64,000 nucleotides of DNA from positions 1-64,000 of the forward strand of contig CAICTM010000014.1 in assembly GCA_903772945.1 (NCBI GenBank), given 5' to 3'. The notes below the pieces were generated by a model. That model saw only the letters and a program-made list of their open reading frames with translations, was not told where the DNA came from and did no database searches. Numbering within the stretch: position 1 is the stretch's first letter; each line of letters begins with the position of its first letter. Positions 8,651-20,979 of the stretch are shown piece by piece. The stretch is from Seminavis robusta (lineage: Eukaryota; Bacillariophyta; Bacillariophyceae; Naviculales; Naviculaceae). Both the position numbers and the translations under genes were made by a program.

Positions 8651-11600
8651 CTATCGACGGCCCATCCGACGCATAAGAATCATCTGTTCCAAAGAAGGGT
8701 CAGCGGGAACAGCTGCAACACCTTGACCTGGGATGGCAAATGGCGCTCCAGGGGGGAGGTTTCCGGCGACATACATGTTGTTCATGGCCATAGCTTGTTG
8801 TTGACGCAACAACATTAATTGATCCATATGCGTCACTGCCATAGCAGCCTGGTGTTGCTGTTGCTGTTGCTGTTGAAGATGCCTATGTTGGATAGCAGCT
8901 GCGGCAGGGCTCAGCACTGCAGCTGCCCTCTGACTGGTCATGTTGTTGATGATGGGAGGATCAGAAGCTTTCATTGTTTTTTTCCTGGAGCTCTCACCGG
9001 AAGGCGAAGCAGGAGGTTTGGGAGCAGCCGGAGCCTCTGGTTTCGAGGTGGGTTTGGAAGTACCATAAAGAGCCGATGCCAACCGTCGCCTACGAGCTGC
9101 CTCGGTGTCTCGGCCGACAAGATGCTGTTGTTCGTTCGTCTGCATTCGATGACGTGTTAGAACCAGCTCTTCTTCCAACATTTGCTTTTGCCGTTTCAAG
9201 GCACGTTGTTCCTCGGCCAAGGCCACCTGCTCTTGGGCCGACAAGCGTCGACTAGAAGCCAGTGACGTTCTCCGGATGGAGTTGGTACCCACATCGCGGT
9301 TGTTGGCTAGGCGTTGCGCAAGCTCGTTGGTTTTCTTTGGGCTTTCCGCGCTGTCAGGAGTTCCCAAAGAAGGATCATCCCACGTCATTCCCAGCCTTTT
9401 TCGAGGCGTCTGTTGTAGATTAGCAAGCGTCGTTGGAATTGCCTTGCCTCGGAGGATGTGGCTTTGGCGGAGGTGAAGCCCCGACTGCGCGCTTCTTCGC
9501 TCAAAGCCGTGCTGCTCTGGCCTTGGTGGCTCAGCTACGGCTACAGCAACAGCAGGCTGCACAGGTCTAGGAGGCAAGCGAATAGAATTCTTTCTTCGTT
9601 TTCCTCGGTTGATGTCCCTGCTTGGTTCCGGAGTAGGAGCATCAACGTCAATGATTTCAACTGATGCAGGAGGAGGAGGAGCTTTCTTGACGCTCGACGC
9701 GGGCTTAGCACGCGAGATGGGTTCCCGACCGATTGAGCTGCTCTTTGGCGAGGGACGTGAGACGGGCTCTTTACCAGTAGAGCCGCTCCTGGCTGCTTCC
9801 AGCCTTGCGAAAATGTTTCTCTCGGGAGGGCGTGTCGTTGGCTTTCTGGCTGTGACCTGGCTTTTGTTGGGTTGGGTCGCTGGCAACGAAATTGGAGGTT
9901 CACGAGACTTGCTTGGCGCGGCAGTGGCAGTGGCATCGTTCTTGGGTGGACAATCTCTTCGAAGGGCAGCAATTCTCACGGAAGGAGGAGCGACGGAAGC
10001 TTTGTCGTGGCCGTGGGATTCATCCCTACGAAGCGAGGCGATCAGAACAGATGGAGGCACCCTTGCCTTCTCTGGCTTCTTCACACGAGGGCGAACGGCC
10101 TTCGTAACCTGCTTCCGCTGCAATGGGTGCGTCCGTTGCTGGAAAAGTATCTTGTCCAGCCCCTTTTCTTTCCTCCCCTGCTCTACTTTTCTCATTGAAT
10201 TCGAAATGAACTGTTCCACGGCAGCTGCAGACTTGTGAACAGGAAGCAACATTCCGTCGCCTTGCTCTCGCTGCTTTCGAATCCCTTGAAACAACCTTCT
10301 TCTATCCTCCTCCTCTCGTTCCAAAGCCAGCTCGAAGGCGCCTTTGCACTTTAGAACAATCTCCGAGGCCATTTCCGGTTTGAAGCGATCGAACTTAGGG
10401 TGCTGATAAGCCAAGAAGTGCTTCGGTAAATCCGGCTGCATGACCCTCTTAAATTCCCTACGGGGCGCGAAAAGAACAGAAAAGTGGAGAGCATGCGTGA
10501 GACGCGCTGAGAAACATTGCATTCGGTGACGGAATCATGCTTCACGTACCATCGAGTTAACATCACCGTAATCCTTCTGAGATGATTCGGTGGAAAGAAC
10601 ATATTCATCACATCGTCTTTGAAAAATGCCAAATCAAATGCGAAGGTTTTTCCGCCACCATCTGCCGTCCACCACATCTTTCCAGACTGAAAACAAGGAT
10701 GAAAGGTGAGGGAAGTATTCCGTGGGCAGACGATTAGTACACCGCGAACCATGACGTACCGCCACACTCGAATTCATCAACAGCATTAGTTGTTCGGGGA
10801 ATGTCTTGCCGAGACATTGCTCTGATAGTCGTTGTTCCTGATAAATTTCCCATGCCATCTTCGGGCGCCTTTTCTTTGGCCTCTTTGTCATCTCGAATTT
10901 GGCCGAAAGGACTTTGCCTGCCACCTTGGGCTTCGGTGCACTGGGGATGTGGGCAGGATTGGCAACAATAGAGGAGCCCACGCTGGTCAGGGGATTTGGA
11001 TTGGTGGATTTCTCCTTTTCTGGTTGAGCTTCAGTTGCACTCGGAGAAGCTGACGGCAAAGGAAGGTCGGGAAGCAAAGGCAAAGATTTTGTAGGATCGT
11101 CAGGGCGGTCGGTCACTTTCATTGAAAGCAACGTCGGCAGGTTGGATCCAACCTTTTTTCTGCATTTTGCAATATCATCTTGCCACGAGTCCGATTCGTC
11201 TTCTTTTCTCGATCGTGAGTACCCTGGATAGTAGCTCATCGTTGCTAAGCGTGGTTTGTGTGCCCCATCCTTCTTGCGTTGCAGTGATCCCATCAACCTT
11301 CTTTGGTTTCGCTTCTTCTGTCTCTTTTCCATCTGTTTCAATTTCTTCCTCTCAGCGCGATCAGTAGATTTTTTCATCGATGCAGGTCCCGCCACAAAGT
11401 TATCCGGGGCTTTCTTGGGCCTAGCAGACTTTCTAGACCCTTCCACACGACATTCCTTCTCCCAGTTTGGTTTGCGTTCTTTGTAGTCAACCATGAGCCT
11501 ATGAAGAGGAACCCTTGATTTCGGCGAGTTCCCTCGTTTAGGTCTCTTGCTTCTTTCCCCAGGTGAGTTGCCGGGTGTCAGCTGGCGACCTCGATCTTCG

Positions 11601-13458
11601 TCCTTTCGGGAGTTTTCACGAAATTCGCTTTTCAATTCGGTGTTGTCGGTGGCTGCTGCCGCTCTCGTCGAAGCTTCGTCTTTTGCCTCTGCATCACTGT
11701 CGAGACCCGTAACGTCAATTTCCACTTCCAGTGAAGCCGATGCCGCATCGTCTCCGTCCCTATCTTCCACCCCGTAATCTGTAACATCAATTTCATCGTC
11801 ATCGTCAGAGTCTTCGTCGGTTTCGTCACTTGACTCTTCGTCTTCGATAATTACATCAGTGACGTCTATCTCGATTTCGATCTCTTCGTCTTGGCCAGCT
11901 TCGGACCCCTCTGCAATTTCTTCATTTGACTGGGTTCGATCGCTCTCGTCCAACATCTCTATAGTGTCGTCTGGCTTGGTTTCAGGTAGCCCTTCTGCTT
12001 TGGTCAGCGCTTCTGTGTCTTTGGCCACGACTTCGTTTGTCTCGGGTCGATCACTCCTATCCACAATTTCCGAGCCAACAGAGGTTACATCTACGATGTC
12101 TTCTGATTTGGCTTCAAACTGCGCTTCTGCTGCTTTCGACGATGCTTCTGCATCATCTTCAGAACTCGGTTCTTCCACTGAAATGCCTTCTGAAGTCCCG
12201 GTGATGTCAATGACCACTTCGTCTTCCATCAAGTCTGCATCAGCTACTTCGCCTTGTCCTTCATTCGATGGTTCTTCTTCTGACATTGCTTCCAAAAGAT
12301 CAGTGCTCATTGTGGTCTGTTCGTCCTTTTCTCCTTCATCTGAGAGCTTGCATTTCTCCTTCTCCAGAGTCTCCGATTGTGCCTCCACAGCGGCCTTGAC
12401 GCCTTCCCCTGCTGGCTTGATGTCTCCCATTGGCTCAGGCTGTTCTTCTGTTGTTGGTGGTGGTGTTTCTGGTTCGGACGCGCCGCCCTCTTCGTCTGGC
12501 TTGGCTGCCTTCACGTCAGAAAGTGCCGTGATCTGCACAGAGTTGCACCACTCGGCTGGTTCTTCCTCCATGACTTCAGCTGCTTCTTTCCCAGCCTTGG
12601 CTTGGGACTTTTCTGCTGCTGGCGTGGGATTCATTTCTTCAGTTTCGTCCTTCTTAGCTTCTTCTTCAGGGTTGGCTTTCGTCTCCTCGTCTTCTTGGTG
12701 GGACTTTGCTACTTCTTCTTGGTCTTCATGTTTCTTCTTTTCACGTGCCGTCATGTCAATTGCCATCCCTTCATCTGATCCCACGGTGGGGTCTGCCACC
12801 GAGCCTGGACGAGCTGACCCTTCTGTCTTAGTCGCTGGCTTTATTTCTTGTGCTGTCTTGGCTTCAGTTGCTTCAGGCCCTGGTAACTCCTTTTGAAGAG
12901 TAACCAATGACATGGTATCTTTCCCCCCTTCTTCAGAATGGTTCTTGTCAGCCATCTCTCTGGAGGCATCTGATGGCTTGTTATCAGTCTTGTTTACCGG
13001 ACTCGGCAGTGCCGCTTCTTCACTATTGCCTTTTTCTTCTTTTGCTTGATCGTCCTTTGGAATCTTGATAGCATCATTTTCTGGTTGCGGTGCTTCAGCT
13101 TGTTCCGTCGAAATGACCTGAGCAGCCTGAGACTCTTCCTTGGAAGCCGGAATAGATTCAGCCTCCATGGATGGATTTGCCTTTTTGCTTTCTTGGCTGT
13201 CTTGGGATGTTGGCTTTGCGGTGGGAAAGGCTGCTTCATTACGGGAAGCACCAACTAGTCCTACCATGGTTAAGATAGAAAATCAAGAACAAACGCGACT
13301 GTTGGTGTTAGCACAGGTCTACCACCGGTTCACTTGAAAACCACCGAACTCGAACATCAGAACAACGTACCATTGATGTTATCCGCAGTATCCACCTCGA
13401 GTACTTTGGAACCGGGTCCTTTCGGACTGCTGTTATGTTTTGCCCTTGCTTCTTCCAT
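8651..13458 (-). CDS. HSF-type DNA-binding domain transcription factor, ~1510 aa, four exons
   Basis: Proposed exons are 13458-13371, 13260-10760, 10686-10550 and 10457-8651, giving 1511 codons in one frame. Introns are 110, 73 and 92 nt, all with GTACGT donors and AG acceptors. The DNA-binding domain lies near residues 845-945: FPEQLMLLMN, then W...GKTFAFD, a FFPPNHLRRITVMLTRWEFKRV recognition-helix region, and YQHPKFDR. This follows the HSF pattern (FPxKL, FxxxLPxxF, SFxRQLNxYGFxK, FxHxxFxR) in diverged form. The N-terminal ~600 residues are strongly acidic and low complexity. A basic, NLS-like segment precedes the domain, and the C terminus is Pro-rich and Gln-rich with a run of Gln. The ATG at 13267 lies within the first intron's 3' end under this model; the first exon starts MEEARAK. 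Function (nuclear stress or cell-cycle regulator) is inferred. HSF-like families are known to be expanded in diatoms. Confidence 0.75.
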
Positions 13459-15819
13459 TGTTAACTGTGTATTGTATAGCTAGTAGAGAGCAAATCAATG
13501 AGGGATAACAACAACCTCTCTTGTATCTGGACTTTGGATGCTCAAGGTCTTGAAGCTCTTCGCTGTTGTGATGGAAGAAGTCCAAGGAAGAAAAAGGTCC
13601 CTTGCAAGCCTCGTAGATTTTCCGCAGGTGTATGTACGTAGAACCAGTATCAACAGTCTTACTAACACAGCTCAACGTAACAGCCCGAGACCGTCTACCA
13701 ATCGTAAACTCTTCCTTGCAGGTCGTCAAAGTTTTCACACTCAGCGCGGAACAATCACCCAAGGTTTTGACCACAAGCGCGGTTAAAGCGCGAAAAACTG
13801 AGTACAATTACTTAAGTCTCACTTTGAAGCGGCGATTGCATGGAATTAATGCTTTCCATTTATTTAGGATCACGGATCAAAACTTGTTTAAGGAACTGCA
13901 ATGGGTTTTGATGGAATAGTTCAGTTTGGTTAAATCTTTCTAATAAGATTCGACTGAATGGAATTAGAAGTGACGAGTTTCTTCTTGTGATGGTATCATT
14001 GACTTCGCATTGAATACTTTGTCTCATGGACAGGGAACAAGAGATCCAGTAAAAGCATGTGAAGATTTGCTTTCTAGACGTCTCATACTGTACCTTGATT
14101 TCTCTGGCTAGAGTAAAATGCTCTTAAATGAAAGATGATATTGTGTGGGAAGCCATGTAGAAACGTACCTTCGCGTCAATATCTTAGACGACGTAGAGGG
14201 AGTATTACTGTTAAATACTCTGACAAATGGAAACTGGAAAAGCCCTGAATGGGAACCACTTTCGCTTACGTTTGCACTAGATTTCACCACCCCGCAAATA
14301 CGTTACCGGTTGGAAGCATGTGGCAGCTATGATGCTACCGGTATGATACCTGTTTCATAGGAGGCAGCCGACAGCTTTTAGCGACGTCCGGTACCGGTTT
14401 CTAAGCAGTCTCTTTGGGTGTTTTCTATCCCTGATTCACCAGCTCCTAATTCAGAAGGGAACAAGGTCATTTTGCGATCTTTGGCATTGAACCATTGACC
14501 TCCTAATTAATTTGGTCCAGCAAGCTTTCGTTCACGCATTTTAAAAAATAGAGCTACTACGGTACTAGCTGGCTAGTACATGTTAGCTGGTACGACAGTG
14601 GTAGTACGACATCACCACGGCCTTTCGTTCACGGATACACCGGATGCTCAGGCTGCACAACCACCAATTGAGATCCTACATGCAACCAACGGGTGGCTGT
14701 CTCCTTGTTGCTGTTTTTTGCTAGCTAGCTAGCCAGTATGCACGGTAATATTGTTGCTGCTCGGAGACCTCTTCTTCTTCATTTGATCCATTCGCGATGG
14801 CTTGTTCCCTCGGGAAAGAATCAGGACCTGTCTGTTACAGGTTATCCAGCTCACTCACCATGATGCTTCCTGCTTTATCAATTTCTACCCCAACTGGCTA
14901 TCCTGCACCACTCTTGCTTCCCGGTGGATATTTTGGATTCTTATTAAATAGATTGGATTAGATTGGTTCGACTACGGTAGCTATCATAGCTTGCTACACG
15001 TAGTAGCTAGGCAGACTCAGATAGCAGGAGGGCTAACTAGCTCTACCGATAGAGGCCCAAGAAATCAAAGGGAGTGGCCACTTCCACTGGATCCATTGCC
15101 ACTTTGCAACCTGCTTCCAGCCAGGGGCGACAGCAGAGTCTTGCGGCTGTCCCAAGGAATTTCACAAGAACAGAACTGCAGCGGCACGTGGAATTGGATT
15201 ATCCTTAGCCCAAATATGTTAAATTATCTCTAACCTTTAAAACTAAGTTAAGGTTACGGCTACAAGCAACGGACCAACCCTGCAGTTGCTGGGTTATGGC
15301 CAAAATTGGGACGACTTGTGACCTTCCTGGTGCGCACTTGTACCATCTTACAAGCCTAAGTAACCGAATTTGATCCCGACAATTGTGACCATCTCTAGAT
15401 TTTTCGCCAAGTCTCACCTAACTCTATTAGTCGCTTGACGTTTTTGCGGCCATGGGCACTTAGGTAATTTGATCGTGTAGATCTTTCGCAAAAGTACGTG
15501 AAGGTGTCTCTCTACCTCGTGCTTCATGTCTCAGGTGATGCCATGGGCTTGAATGACGAAGTGGACATTTGCAGAACAAAAATAGACTGGCTTCGAGCTG
15601 TTGGCATGTTGTTGGCATTGATCTATCTTGGGCAAGACAGTTCTTAAAACTTTTGTGAACTTGTTTGATCTCTTCTGATCAGTGAGAAGACATTGGAAGG
15701 TGTTCCATTGATCTAAAGAAAGAAGAAGATAAGGAATATACCCATTGCTACCTCTAGCTATTATAATAGATACGGTAGCATCCTTCAGCTTGAGAAGAAG
15801 AAGAAGAAGCAACATCAAG
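13459..15819. other. intergenic region between divergent genes
   Basis: No supported gene lies in this 2.4 kb. It must hold the promoters of the HSF-like gene (leftward) and the surface glycoprotein gene (rightward). (TAGC)n tracts lie near 14727 and 14993, and ACCGGTACC-type palindromes near 14330-14400. The open frames here have no domain-like features. Confidence 0.55.
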
Positions 15820-18800
15820 ATGAGCGCTGTTCGACTGCTGCTGGGCCTGATGGCCTTGCTGGGTTTGGTCCGGACGACTACAGCACAAGGCGCTGGAACA
15901 GATGTGCAAATGAATTTCAACTACACGTTCTATGAAGGTTTCGAGCCAACGGCAGATCCCACGGACGAAGAGCTTTCTCACTTGGCCTGTGTGACGCAGC
16001 GGTGGGTATCTCAGGTGACCAAAAACTTGACGGGCAATCCTACCCTTACCATGGAAGCTACCAACGTTGCCTACCAAATGACTAGCAATGGAAGCGAAAT
16101 GATCTTTACGGGCGTCTTCAATACCGCCCCTGGGCCCGACGAATTGGCCACTCTACCCGACTCACAAGATATTGTAGTTGCCTTGGCGCCCCAGAACATT
16201 AACGCTACTCAGTACATTGCGGACTTTATCTATTCGGAATCTTCCACTGGAGGCCATGCATACTGGGCGGATGTCAATGGAATTCAGTTCGAAGCAGTTT
16301 TTGTGGACGCCGCCAGGCCAGCAGGTCGTCTGGATGCACCCATCTGCGATCCCACCATCGCTCCAACCTTTGAAATCACAATGGCTCCCAACAATACAGG
16401 TACGTCTTTTCTTATCTTATCTTATTATCTTATCTTATGTTTCCCAGCCAGTGAGCGAGGTAGTTTCGATTAGTGAATTTGAAATTCACCTTTTTTTCCT
16501 TTGCACGTTCCTGCAGATCCGGCTGCAAATGCTACCGATCCCAACGCTGCAAATGCTACTGATCCAAACGCGGATCCAAACGCTGCAAATGGTACCGATC
16601 CGAATGGTGCAGGTGGCCCAGACGGTACCGGAGGCCCAGGTAGTGGTAATGGCACCGATCCAAATGGCCCCGGTGGCCCAGGAGGTCCTGGTGGTCCAGG
16701 CAGTGGTAATGGTACAGATCCATTTGGACCTGGAGGCCCGGCTAACGGTACGGATCCTAATGGCCCCGGTGGTCCAGGAACTGGAGGTCCAGGCAACGGT
16801 ACCGATCCCAATAATCCCAATGGTACTGGTGGTCCTGGAACTGGTGGTCCTGGCACTGGAGGTCCTGGTAATGGAACTGATCCCAACAATCCCAACGGTG
16901 GTGGTCCTGGAACTGGTGGCCCTGGTACTGGCGGCCCTGGCACTGGCGGACCTGGTACTGGCGGACCCAATGGTAAGAGATCGGCTGTGAGGATGGATCC
17001 ATTTGCTTCTACCCAGTTATTCACCCACTTGTTTCTTGTTGCTTTTGTTGCTACTAATTAGATCCCAATGGCGGCCTCGACCCCAACAATCCAGGCGGCG
17101 GACCTAACGGCACCGATCCCAATGCTACGTTTGCTCCCGGTACTCCTGGAGGTCCAAATGGGCCTGGAGGTCCGAATGGACCAGGAGGTCCTGGTGGCCC
17201 CGGTGGTCCTCCCGTTGGGCCTCCCGGAACAGGTCCTGGTGGTCCCGGCGATGGAGGCTTGACACCTGCTCCCAGTCCCATGGCATCCGCTCCCTTTACA
17301 GATGACATGGTCTTCTTTACGCTGCAGTATGGATTTGCTGCTGGTCAAGCGAGAGATCCCACACAGGCAGAGATTGAAGAGCTCATTTGTGTGACCAATC
17401 TCTTCTTCCGTGACATTATCAGAAACTTCACCGGAGATAACACTGTCCAGTCAGAAGCCATGCACATTGACTGGAACTATCTTGAAACTGAGGAGTTGCC
17501 AGTAGGACTCAACTTCACTGCCAACGCTACTTATGGCAATGGTGACCTTGTTCCTGAAGAAACGGTTTTCGCTGCAATGGAAGTCACAGAGGAAGAAATT
17601 GTCCAGTACATTCAGCAATATGCTTGGGCTACAGATGAAGGTGGCCTCTTCTTCAATGCAGAAAGTGTCAACTTTACTGATCAGGTCAATGTGCCAGTGC
17701 CTGTTGGCCAGCTGACAACACTGGCTTGCCCAGAAACGCCAATGCCATCAACGGCTCCATCCATGTCTATGGCGCCATCAATGTCAGGTGCACCTTCCTC
17801 CCCACCTTCAGCATCACCCGCCCCTACCAGCTCACCCCAGCCATCACTTGCTCCGTCACTCTCGCACTCGCCATCGATTTCATCTGCCCCATCTCCAATC
17901 GCAGAAGGAGGCGGTGGAGGTCCAGGCAGCGGTGGCCCTGGTAGTGGCGGTCCTGGTGGCCAGCCCAGTGCCGGTGGTCCAGGCGGCTCAGGAAGTGGAG
18001 GTCCAGGCAGTGGTCAACCAGGAAGTGGAGGTCCAGGCAGTGGAGGTCCAGGTGACGGGCGACCAACGATCCCACCAAATGCTGGACCTGCCACCAGGGT
18101 TCCTGTTGGATTCAGATTCCTTGTGTCAAATTTGGATGGCATCACCGATCCCGTCCAAGCCAATTCCAGTGGACTTTCTGTGTCTTGGCCAGTCTTTGCT
18201 GATGACGCTGTCTACAACATCACACAAGAACGCAATGCTGCTGCTAATGCACGCATGTTGCGGGCAAATGGAGGTCGACATCTGTTGGTGTATGGCGGAG
18301 TTGAACCTGGAACAGCAATTATTAATACTCTTGTTGCAGCAGATTGCCCTCCAGAATCTCATCCAGATTCTACCTGTCACAATGCAGTTGCATCTTATGT
18401 TCTATTGACTTACGGTGAAAACGATACAAAAGCCCTCGAGGAGGAATATGCTATAGCTACAAAAGAAAAAATTGACGATGGAACTTATCAAGAAGTCATG
18501 GAACAGGAATACAATAATACTCCTCTGTTCATTGGTGTCATTCCTGATCCCAACGCAACAGAACCTCCATCGGACAGGGAACCACCAGCAGAAGAGGAGG
18601 ACAAGGGCGGCTTGGCCCCCTGGTTGATTGCATTGATCGTATTGCTCTGCCTCCTTTGTTGCTGTTGCCTCCTAGCTGCCCTGTTCTTCATGATGCAGAA
18701 GAACAAACAAGAAGAAAAGGAACTGGAACCCTATGACGAGGAAGGTTTTGTCTACGACTTCTTGATTCCACCCAACCAAAAGCCCCAAACCGAGGTCGAT

Positions 18801-19921
18801 GACGATGCTGAGACCAAAGACGTTGACGATGAGGGAGAAGACGAAGAGATCGAAAATTTCGATGATGAAGATGAGGAGGCAGCCAACAGAGGTGGTGCCA
18901 TCCCCATGCCTCCCCCAGAGGATGTGGCTGAGATCGAGCCGGAGAACTTCGACGACGAAGAGTCAGACAAAGAGGAGGAAGACTCAGACAATGAGGAGGA
19001 TGATGAAGACTCAGACAATGAAGAACGTCAGATAGAAGAAGATGAGGTGGAGTCTCCCAACTTGGTTCCGGTTGATAACAACGAAGAGGATCCGTCTGAG
19101 GCCGAGTCAGAGTCCGAGCAGGCACCGGATCCAGATTCAGAACATGGAGACCAGGAAGACCCAGACGGTGTCAGATCGTCCAAGTTGGAAGAAATAGATG
19201 GCGATTCTGATGAGGAGCCAGCCACGGAGGCAGAAACTGATCAAGACACCGAGCAAGAAGATGCTTGGCAAGACGAAGACGAACCAGCTCCTGCGGCAGA
19301 TAGCGATGAAGAACCAGCGGCGGCAGATAGCGACGATGAACCGGCTGCGGCAGATAGCGACGATGAACCGGCTGCTGCAGATAGCGACGAAGAACCAGTT
19401 GCGGCAGATAGCGACGATGAACCAGCTCCCGTGGCCGACGATGATGCAGCGGCAGGGCTGGAAGCTGTCGATAGTGATGGCGACGAACCAGCAGGAGAAG
19501 AACCAGGCGACCAGGAGGATCCGGGCTCAGATGGCGATGCCAACGAAGGAGAAGCTGCCGAAGGAGCCGACGAGGATTGGTAAGCGAAGAAATTTTGATC
19601 CACGCCTTGACGATGGCAGCATGCAGCTCACACACAACCGATCACGCACCTTCCAGGGACGACGATGGCAGCAATAAGGAAGAAGAAGGTGGAGCTGACG
19701 AGGATTGGTAAGTGAATGAATCGTGTGTCATTGCTCTCTGATTTGAACATGCCACTCACGTGCCCCTTTTTGCGACGTTTTCCAGGGACGACGAGGACAA
19801 CAAGGAAGAAGGCGGAGCCGACGAAGACTGGGAAGACGGCGGCGCAGAAGGTGATGGTGGCGGCGGCGACGACGATGACGATTGGAATGACGAGGAGGAT
19901 GCAAAAGATGCCAAGAAATAA
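15820..19921 (+). CDS. single-pass surface glycoprotein with SEA-like repeats, collagen-like linker and acidic tail, 1246 aa
   Basis: Exons 15820-16399, 16517-16972, 17062-19579, 19657-19707 and 19786-19921 give 1247 codons in frame; introns are 117, 89, 77 and 78 nt. Residues 1-24 are a signal peptide. Two homologous domains of about 120 residues (first in exon 1, second from about 17290) share an FxxxYG/FYEGF start and an LxCVTxxF helix; both carry many N-glycosylation sites. Between them lie DPN/NGTDPN and GGPGTGGP repeats. A Ser/Pro stretch, a second Gly-rich stretch and a third domain (RVPVGFRFLVSN..., with CPP...C) follow. The membrane helix is near residues 863-890. The ~355-residue cytoplasmic tail is very acidic, with AADSDDEP repeats and DEDW repeats. 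Gly repeats are not strict Gly-X-Y, so a true collagen triple helix is doubtful. The gene at 33885 is a paralogue. A cell-wall or adhesion role is inference. Confidence 0.8.
16517..17250 (+). repeat. Gly/Pro/Asn-rich coding repeats (collagen-like)
   Basis: In-frame repeats inside the surface glycoprotein gene. DPNAAN and NGTDPN units come first, then GGP and GTGGP units. Exon 2 (456 nt, 152 codons) is phase 1 at both ends, and both flanking introns split the Asp codon of a DPN motif. The repeats therefore cross the intron without a break in pattern. A second Gly/Ser/Pro block is at about 17905-18060. Confidence 0.85.
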
Positions 19922-20169
19922 TTAATTCCTGGGTGGTTTCCCTGGTACTTCCACCAACAATATCAGTGGGATGGCATTGACCAGGATTGTCTCCTGCGAC
20001 ATGACCTCACTTGAACACACTTCCCCAATCTTCCTCCTTTGCGATATGCGATCCTGGGTCTCATGATCGGCTGTACATTCATAGTTCGTACTTTAAAATC
20101 AAATCTATCTAACCGCGTGCTTTCTCTGACTGTCATGCCTTGTTGGTTGTCGTGTTGGCTGTGCTGTGA
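19922..20169. other. 3' flank of the surface glycoprotein gene
   Basis: No gene is supported here. It probably contains the 3' UTR of the rightward gene. It is followed directly by a minus-strand LRR remnant. Confidence 0.5.
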
Positions 20170-20675
20170 TTCTAATGCAAGGGCAGTCGCAGCCACAATG
20201 GAATTCAGAGCTGTCAAAGCCAAGAACTTTAATCCCACAGACTCCCGGAGGCATCGTTGTTGTAATCGATGTTGCTAGCTAGGAAAACTTCTATAGAGAG
20301 GGTCAGGACAGAAAATCAATAGGACGGTGCCGAGTGGGCAGGAGAATGTTTCTTCAAACAGTTTTACCACAAATTTTGAACGACCGAAGGGTCCCGTTCA
20401 ACGGTGCGAATTCAAGGGGATAACCAAGCATGAGTTTCCTTCCAGACTGAACGTCCGAGCCAAGAGGAACACCAAGCTGGAGATACAAACATGTTACGCA
20501 AGCAGTTATTCCGCTACTAGTGCCAACACAATAGCAGCCCCAACTCTGAAGGCAAAGTACCTTTCCTTTCCCAACAGCTGTTCGAGGCTTGCACAGTCTC
20601 CAAGCTCAGTCGGGAGGCTACGAGAGATCGCAGTTTCATGGAAACCAAGTGTTGTCAATGCGGTCAAGCTGCCTA
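20170..20675 (-). pseudogene. LRR receptor-like pseudogene, 3' part
   Basis: Minus-strand reading gives LRR-type pieces in several frames: LTALTTLGFHETAISRSLPTELGD near 20590-20670, then a PSELGLL piece, then a PLEFAPLNGTLRSFKI piece near 20370, and finally PPGVCGIKVLGFDSSEFHCGCDCPC near 20180-20245. The last matches the C terminus of the neighbouring intact gene (LSFD...CGCDCPCG). Frame changes and a gap show it is no longer functional. It begins in a TAGCTAGCTAG tract. It is a host gene copy in the same orientation as the intact gene downstream. Confidence 0.65.
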
Positions 20676-20979
20676 GCTAGCTAGTGACAATGACAAGGTT
20701 CCACCAAATGGACTTTTTTATGCTTTTAAAAAAGGAGCTCCCTAAAGATAAGGGTACTGGGGCCAGTACGGTACTGCAATTAATTGATCTCGGATCACAG
20801 TGGTAACTACCGAAGATGGAGGCGTCTATAGCTAGTTTGATCTCGTAGGTACCAGCCAACCCAACCCAACACCAACTAATATGCAAACCAAGGAGGCAGC
20901 TGAAAGTGAATTCCTTTTGAAAAGCAAGGAAGCGTTTTCTCCCTTCCTCTATAACCTGTTTCTATGAGCTGTTACGCTG

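Noticed and set aside
11859-12896. 345-codon Ser-rich frame on the plus strand
   Set aside because: It is the complement of the Glu/Asp-rich part of the HSF-like gene. Its composition follows from the acidic codons opposite.
13265-13267. ATG at 13267 as the start of the HSF-like protein
   Set aside because: An upstream exon (13458-13371) with a good GTACGT donor joins in frame to GACTAG just after this ATG. It remains a fallback if the junction is not confirmed.
13433-13807. 124-codon minus-strand frame upstream of the HSF-like gene
   Set aside because: It overlaps the proposed first exon in a different frame and has no recognisable features.
16470-17308. Minus-strand frames rich in GPPVPGPP that look like collagen
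   Set aside because: They are the mirror of the GGP-coding repeats on the plus strand. The plus strand has the signal peptide, matching introns and conserved domains.
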